Source: Eucalyptus grandis
Taxonomy: Eukaryota; Streptophyta; Magnoliopsida; Myrtales; Myrtaceae
Direction of reading: 5' to 3'
Length of the DNA stretch: 64,000 nucleotides
NCBI RefSeq assembly: GCF_016545825.1
Contig: NC_052614.1
Coordinates: 43,122,072-43,186,071 of the forward strand
The position numbers were made by a program, and so were the translations under genes. Of the stretch, positions 57,511-64,000 are shown piece by piece. The first letter of the stretch is position 1. Each line of letters opens with the position of its first letter. The notes under the pieces are model-generated. The model did no database searches. It worked only from the letters and a program-made list of their open reading frames with translations, and had not been told where the DNA came from.

Positions 57511-60142
57511 GATTGACCGAGTCAAGCGTCGATGCACTTGAGAGAGAATACCTACATAATGACAAGTATTTAGAGTATGTGTAGAGATATACTTATCTGG
57601 CGATATCTCTGATTCTTAGGAATATGTCTTCTGGAACTTAGATATCTTGTGGAGGCCTCTCATCTCCTGGTAGAAATAAATATTGGAACATCAATGATGT
57701 ACATTAAATGTTCATGATGGTTTCTCATCTCCTAATATCATGAGGCATTCTGAAAGGAACTTGAATGTCAGGAGCTCTCGAGTCTTTAAGAAAACATTAC
57801 CTACCAGACATGATTTAGAGCAAAATATGATATGCATTCATTAAAGATGTAGACAATTTAAGCTGCTCTAGAATGCACATTTCAAAGTTCAATGGGGTTT
57901 TCATCCATTCAATCAATGACTTTACCATATTTGCATCACCTAAATTTCCACAAGAGAGAATTGTCGTTCAAGACAATGGCATTGATTTCTTAAGAATACT
58001 AAATGAGACACTTTCAGTTAGAAATGACTTTCACTCACTCTCATTCAGAAGGACAGTTTTAGGAGAATCACTTAATCTCACCATCATCATATCGACAAGG
58101 GTCCGAGTATTCTCGCAAGCAGTATGACCTTACCAATCTGAGAGGTCTTTAATAGGGACCATAATGTAGGCTTGGTCAACGGCTTAACAAAAAGACTCTT
58201 TGAGTCAAGGCTATCGAAAAATAATAATTATGTAATCATATCTGGGTTTACAAGTCAAGAACCCTGCAGAATAAGAAAGAAATAGTCTTGCTCGCACTTC
58301 TTCAAGTGATGCTTATGACATGTGAATCTATACATTAATTCAAGTGTCATAATCTGAAGAGACTTTGTAAATGACGTAACATAAGCTGGGTTCATGGGTT
58401 GAGAAATGAAAGGATCATTAGGCTCAAAATGTGTGTGAATGGTGAGAGTTGGTGATCATCTTGGCATTGCCACCAATTTTCTTTTTCACCATTCGGGATT
58501 GTCTTCATGAAAAATCCCATTGATTGTAAAAACTCAACTTTTGAGTTCTTTGAGTATTGCTCTATCAGTATTCAATTCTTGCAATTGACAATCACCTTAT
58601 CTTAACTCTCTTTTCATCTATGGGCATTGGCCTTGCTTTTACCAGGCACACTGCTTTTTCATGCCTTTAGTTCTTATTCATTTTTTTTTCTACTTTTTTT
58701 TCATGGGCATTGACCTTACTTTTACCAGGCACACTGCTTTTTCATGCCCCTTAGTTCTATTTTGATTTCTATGCATGTGTCAAACAATGACACTTGAACT
58801 TTCAAGGGTCTTCATCTGCCTTTTGCCTTGCCCCAGTGTGGGGGATGATCATCAACTTGGTTTAAAGAAATGAAATTGCAGGCTCAATTGGGCTATGCAA
58901 AGGATATAAGTACGTAGGATAGAGAAAGAAATGCTCTTCGGCATCCTAAAACACTTAAATTGCCACATGAATTCAATGTAATAGCACAACTAGAAGATTG
59001 ATGCAAGTGAGAGCAAGAAAATTTCGATCCATTTCCTTCACCTTATGGTGCTGTCTTACCCTCCAGTTTGCCCTGATGTGAGGTGGTTCTTGACGAGGGT
59101 AATTTGAAAAAAATCTTCACAAGTGTATAAGGCTCAAAGTGGTTAAGCAATGGATCACTTGTTGTGTTTGAGATAGAGAAATGAATTGCCCCTCATTATT
59201 TCAGTCATCTTACCTTTTGTGAGAGAACTCTTTACCTTGCAGATATGAAACTTCTTATACTCATCTCACAAGTGTATAAGTAGGGGACTGTGTATAGGAT
59301 AAGGCTTACCTTTCATCATCCTGACATGTCTCGTTCAACATTCTTAAGCATTGATGTCACTCCATTAAATTGTCTATCTTGACAAATCTCCATTTGAAAT
59401 TGGTGAGTTAAATAGGCAAAATCATTATCAAAATTCTCTTTTGAGAAGAGTCCAACAATTTAAGCATGAGAACCTTTTGTGACTTCAAAACAAACAATTT
59501 ATCACACTCAAAAATGTTTTCATAAGCACGATTTTGGCCATTCATTCAAAGAATTGTCCTACGAAGGCACCATCTCAATAGCAGGTGTTCCTACATTGCC
59601 CCTATCGAAAGGGAACACACACATTAATTGATCAATCAAGATTGAATATACAATATTCAATTTGGATAGATGCTCCATTCTCGCTTTTGCCCCTGATGTG
59701 CTTTTTAGATTCTTTCTTATTAGGCCAAGAAAGTAATGCTCTGAAACATAAAGTAAATGGGTCAGAAAATTAAACAGGGCTAACCTAATGCATGTTCTTG
59801 AAAAATGATTTTTTTTTTTTTTGGAATTTTTTGGATGAGGAAGCATGAAGAAGCCCAGTCCTCAGAATTCTCCTTTGATGATATTTTATTTTCATTATTG
59901 GATATTGTCACCGAGGCTAGTTTGGTGTACCCCATCTTGTCCTCAAAATTGGAAATAAAATTATAATTTCATTGAACAGAGTCAAATGAATTACATTATT
60001 GGAATGGAAAGTGCAAACAAGCAAATCCTAGAAACGAAAGCAATAATTGAAGTTTTAGAAAGCATGAAATCCTAAAAACTTAAAATCCTAGAAAGCATAA
60101 AAAAGGACTCTTTCGCAGAGGAGTGTGAAGATAAGAACTTCT
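57511..60142. other. Non-coding interior of the retroelement
   Basis: This 2.6-kb stretch lies where pol would stand in a complete element. No catalytic motifs of protease, reverse transcriptase or integrase are seen in any frame. It includes a two-unit tandem duplication (about 58620-58700 and 58700-58760, sharing TTTTACCAGGCACACTGCTT) and short open frames without similarity. Confidence 0.55.
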
Positions 60143-61477
60143 TCACTCAATGATTGCGTTTGCGCCTCCGTCATGGCTGGTCAGAGGATTTTTCTGATTA
60201 CTGCTAAAAGAGAACGCCTTTGTGTCCAAGAGGTCTCGGACCTTATGCTTCAAAACATAGCAATCATTAGTGGAGTGACCAACCTCTCCCATGTGATAGT
60301 CACACTTTTCGGAGGGATTATATGAAGGATAATGCTCGGGATTTGGTCGCTTCGGCTCAGTAGAGAGTAATCCCTTATTTTGGAGGACAGGCAAAATTTT
60401 GGATAGGGGTCTAGAAAGAGGTGTGAACTGTCTTCTAACATTACGTCGTCGACCCGAGAATTGATACCCTCCATTTTCTTTCTCAGTAGAAATCTTAATT
60501 ACTGGAGCGCGATTGGATGTATCACGATTTGGTTGAGAATATGCCACATTAATCTCAGCTTCAAGGTCCTTTTCCTTTTTGGTAGAAAACATCTTCTTAG
60601 ATGGTTCAATAAACCATCTTTCTCTAATCCCCATCTCAATTTGTTCTCCCACGGGAACAAGTTGGTTGAAGTTTTCTACGTATGTGCTAGCCATCCGGTT
60701 GCGGAATTCAGACGGGAGAGTCTTGACGAACAACTTCATCAATTCTTTATCAGTAGGCTCAGGAGTGATTTGAGCTGCCAGATTTCGTCATCTCACGGCA
60801 TACTCCTTAAATGATTCGCTTCTCTTCTTCTCCATTCTCTTAAGATCTTCTTGGGAGGGTGCGATGTCCATATTGAATTTATACTGCTTAAGAAATGCGT
60901 TAGCCACTTCATTTCAGGTGTCAAGAAGATTGACATTCTTCATCACATACTAGTTCAGTGCGGGTCCGGTCAAACTCGCATGGAATGATTGGATCATAAG
61001 GGGCTCATTCTTAACATGTTGGGTCATGCATACATGGTACATTTGCAAATGAGCCTTTGGGCATGAAGTATCATCGTATTTCTCAAAGTCCGACATTTTA
61101 AACTTTTTTGGCATCTTGACCTTCTCATACACGGATAAATCGAACGGGAGTGAATTCTGTGACTCCTGCAGTTGTTTCAGTTTTTCTTCCAGTTTTGCGA
61201 AGCGTTCATCCTGCTCCGCCTTAGGGATGTTGTCAAGCTTAGCCTTTTGCACATTGGTCGATGAAGGGTCATCTTCTAGCCCAGACACATCGTCATTACC
61301 CAATTGGGCTTTGTTTGCCTGCCTTGGGACAACAATCTCGGGGAGAGCGGGTGTAGGAATCGGATTCACTCGGAGGGATTGGATTTGAGTTGTCAGAAGC
61401 TACATAGAGGCGGCTAACTATTGAAGTTGTTCTTCCATAGTGGAGATACGATCCCGCACTTCAGCTTGATCGGCCAT
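60143..61477 (-). pseudogene. Retrotransposon gag with stops
   Basis: The start ATG is at 61477 (MADQAEVRDRISTMEEQLQ), followed by TAG codons within the first 30 residues. The next open part (61369-60950) contains FKMSDFEKYDDTSCPKAHL, the start of a Ty3/Gypsy retrotransposon gag domain. After further stops, 60742-60143 continues with KTLPSEFRNRM and GEQIEMGI. It ends with a zinc-knuckle-like CDYHMGEVGHSTNDC near 60305-60262. Gag would form the particle that packages element RNA. The stops make it non-functional as it stands. It is the only protein relic in the element. Confidence 0.85.
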
Positions 61478-62442
61478 CCTAGCTCTTAATCGTGTAATAA
61501 TGGGCAAGGGTGAGTGATCCGTTATCACCTAAAGTGAATGAATGAAAATATATAAGTACGAGGTGCAAATAGTGAATCAATCCATGACAATGATCTATCA
61601 ACTTTTTTCATTTTTTTTTTTCATAAAAAGCTTTTACTAGAAGGGAATTTCCTAAAGAAAGCTAGAAAAATAGACACCCTAGTAAGATCAAAATCCCTAG
61701 ATGTGAATTGAAAACAAATTCTCCATTTTTTTTTTCCAAATGATTCATTGCATGTCAATTTCCTCATTTCATTTCTGAAATGAATTAGATCAAATGACTA
61801 TCCTAGATTGTCATGGATGGACCAAAAGTAAATTGCATTGTATAAGGGTAGAAGACTTACTTCACCAAGAAGAATCAATGGCAATTACATAGACATGCGC
61901 ATGGTAAGTGGCTCGATTTCTAATTTATAAGACTTATCAAAGTGGAGTCATAAGGACGATCGGACTAGCTACGGGTGTGTGGACTATGTTGGGTCCTCAT
62001 GACTCCAGCTTGGTCAAAAAGCCGACCTGGGTTGCGGGCATGCGGACCGAGGTGGGTACTCTTGACACCATGAAAGAAACTTCGGGATTGAGATGGGCTA
62101 CTCGTACGTGAGCATGCGGTGAGGAGTAGTATCCATTTCAACACCATCCTAAATGATCCTATGCGGCCCAGTTCGGCGGGTTGTGTGTGCAGAGTGTAGT
62201 GCAAGATGCAAGGCATGCACACCCCGTTTAAATCAAATAACACTTTAATGACTTCAATTTAAAACATTCATCCTCAACTCTAACCTGCAAAACAAGGGTT
62301 AACAATCACTACTCCCATTATACCTCTCAATCTGCAAAAACATTTAACACCTTAAATGTTAGGGACGTACACGAGATCCCCTCGCTGCCAAACAAAAATA
62401 TTTTTCAAAAGAAAATTGGCCTAAGTTCACTAAGAGTTTCAA
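61478..62442. other. Leader region of the retroelement
   Basis: This is non-coding sequence between the PBS-like site and gag on the minus strand. Short open frames on both strands (61908-62243) have no similarity. T-rich runs occur near 61608-61622 and 61722-61735. Confidence 0.4.
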
Positions 62443-62469
62443 CTTAACTCCCTAGTGGAGTCGCTAAGC
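62443..62469 (-). promoter_or_regulatory. Primer-binding-site-like sequence
   Basis: Minus-strand sequence directly after the 5' LTR reads GCTTAGCGACTCCACTAGGG. It resembles the TGGCGACTCCxCTGGGGA primer site of Tat/Ogre-type elements, which pairs with the 3' end of a tRNA (Arg in Ogre elements). It has a few mismatches, as expected of an old copy. Confidence 0.55.
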
Positions 62470-64000
62470 TGTTGCGACCAAATTTTCGGGTGTGCCACCT
62501 AGGGTTTGGCTAATAGATTGTTAAGTCTAGACTTAACACGGGCTCTCCCAAGCCCATACCAATTTGCGACTTAGGTTTGAATTCTTAACATGCAAATGAT
62601 TTTTAATCAGGAGTCACCACTAATCTATTTTTTGGTAGGTCGATTAGAAACCCAAGTAAAGTAATGAGAGATTTATTTTACGAACCAGAGATTGTGAGTT
62701 CGGGGACTTGATTACGCTATATTTCTCTAACGCCCTTTTGGTACCTTTTTCTTTATTTTAAAAAATGTTTGGCAGGCAGCTTGAATTGATTTTAAATATA
62801 TTTTCCTAACATGTGAGGTGATCATGCGGTGTACAAACCACCAATTTAACATCCAAGAAAAACAATAAATAAATTGTAAGACTTACCTCATAACAAAGCA
62901 TCGGCATTATTAGATCATAATTCACATCAACGATCTAGATATGATTTCTAATTAATACGCAATTTTTTTTCACTTGTTTAATGAGAATCATGCCTTATCG
63001 ATGCATGTTACTAATTTAACATGAAATGACATGACATGGCAACATGATCTAGCTATATGATGAAAATAAAATGCAATCTCTCATAATGAATGAAATTGAT
63101 TTATTCTAAGGCAACTTTTGGTATTTTCCATGAAATTCGAAATTAGAAAAATGTGGAAATTAACTAGCTAGTTTGAGATTCTATCTAACTTATATTAAGG
63201 ATTAAGTTAGGCTAAACTCTAATTTAAACTGAGATATTATCTTAACTTAGCAGTCTTGAACCTAAGATGCAATCTATCTAAAAACTAATCTAATCCTAAA
63301 ATGAATGCAATTTTATCCTAACATGTAATGACGTACAAAAGGTGCCATAATTTATATGACATATGCATGATGGCTTTTTATGTTTTTTTTTTTATTTCGA
63401 AATTTGAAATTGACACATAATTAAATATGCAACTTAAATTAAAAAAAACTAACGTCCTAAATGAATGCATTTTTTTATTTATTTAACAAAATAAAATTGA
63501 TTCAACCAACATGATAGCAAATCAAATAAGATAGGATCGATATCCAAAAATTGACGAACCATATCTCGTGCATGAGATCGGGTTGGCCAATTTTTAAATA
63601 AATCGCGAATGAATCTCGGGCGAGAGATCGGATTGGCGATTTTTCAAGTCATTGCGGTGCGAGTCGGATTTCGGGCACGAAAATCGGAGCTCACACCTCA
63701 AATTTCAAAAGCAATTTAATGTCGGGAGCTCAATTATTCATTAAGGACTGATTCTACTTCAAAAAAAAAGCATAAAATAAATATATAAATAAATAAATAA
63801 AGTAAATAAAAACAAAACTACCTAAGTTGATTTTCCCTTTTTCTTCTATTTTTCCCGAGCAAGGCTTGTGCTCTTGTGATGGATCACCCAAGACTGGCTA
63901 GTCGTCAGTCCAGCAAGGGCATCGCGGTCGGAGCTCTGGTGAAGGTCCGGCGAGGGGCAGCAGCGTGTGGCGAGGTGGACTAGCAACAGGCTAGAGGTAA
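62470..64000 (-). repeat. 5' LTR, truncated by window end
   Basis: This is the right copy of the terminal repeat, starting TGTTGCGACC and aligning with 53228 to about 54790. The remaining 1.3 kb, the transcription start and the flanking target duplication lie beyond the window. Confidence 0.85.

Larger units (their letters stand above)
53228..64000 (-). mobile_element. Non-autonomous Ty3/Gypsy-type LTR element (TR-GAG-like), right end outside window
   Basis: Two long direct repeats (53228-56110 and 62470 to the window end) flank a 6.36-kb interior. On the minus strand the order is 5' LTR, PBS-like site, gag, a long non-coding interior with two tandem-repeat arrays, PPT and 3' LTR. LTR ends are TGTTGACACC and GGTCGCGACA/GGTCGCAACA. 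Gag similarity and the PPT AAAGAGGGGCAGC point to the Tat/Ogre side of Ty3/Gypsy. No protease, reverse transcriptase, RNase H or integrase motifs were found, so any movement would need a helper. LTR copies differ by many substitutions and indels, and gag has several stops, so the element is old and inactive. Confidence 0.85.

Noticed and set aside
1..64000. CRISPR arrays, bacterial operons, tRNA or rRNA genes
   Set aside because: The tandem arrays at 56.3-57.5 kb have diverged units and lie in a plant retroelement. No cloverleaf or rRNA sequence was recognised on either strand.

Overview
This window is nuclear DNA of a seed plant, most likely a woody eudicot. The genes have introns with GT..AG borders, intergenic DNA is AT-rich, there are many MITE-like elements and LTR elements, and a plastid-derived fragment is present. 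Eucalyptus-type Myrtaceae is a guess from the style of tandem kinase, ankyrin and LRAT gene families; nothing in the sequence fixes the species.

Region 1 to 39.7 kb, all + strand, is a tandem array of receptor-like cytoplasmic kinases (RLCK subfamily VII, PIX13/PBL-like). Each has six exons with identical intron phases and an N-terminal MGxC lipidation motif. There are six members: a 3' end fragment (1-321), copy 1 (4525-8112, one frameshift), copy 2 (11299-15652, open but with a damaged APE motif), copy 3 (24488-28012, intact, 363 aa), copy 4 (30024-33450, a wrecked pseudogene) and copy 5 (35112-39659, intact, 355 aa, the most divergent and best conserved). Copies 0/1/2 form one subgroup and copies 3/4 another. 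The duplicated units carry their own 5' and 3' flanks, plus a GC-rich module present three times.

Between copies 2 and 3 (16.7-24.3 kb) lies a patchwork: a nuclear-integrated plastid ndhF fragment, remnants of an ACD6-like ankyrin-repeat gene split by duplicated kinase flank and by nested inverted-repeat elements, a long-TIR element, and a SINE-like retroposon with a 15-bp target duplication.

Region 40 to 53.2 kb is gene-poor. It holds two minus-strand LRAT-domain (LEAD-SENSITIVE 1-like) genes, both broken. The first is interrupted inside its coding sequence by a solo LTR with a perfect 5-bp target duplication. A dispersed repeat found downstream of kinase copy 5 recurs beside both LRAT genes, which suggests segmental duplication.

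Region 53.2 to 64 kb is a minus-strand Ty3/Gypsy-type element of Tat/Ogre style. It has long LTRs (2.9 kb), a PPT, a PBS-like site and a gag with stops, but no recognisable pol. Its interior carries two arrays of short tandem repeats. It resembles the non-autonomous TR-GAG class. Its right LTR runs off the window.

Functionally, the kinases and the ankyrin remnant belong to families tied to plant immunity. The window reads as a birth-and-death immune-signalling cluster reshaped by transposons rather than a co-ordinated pathway.
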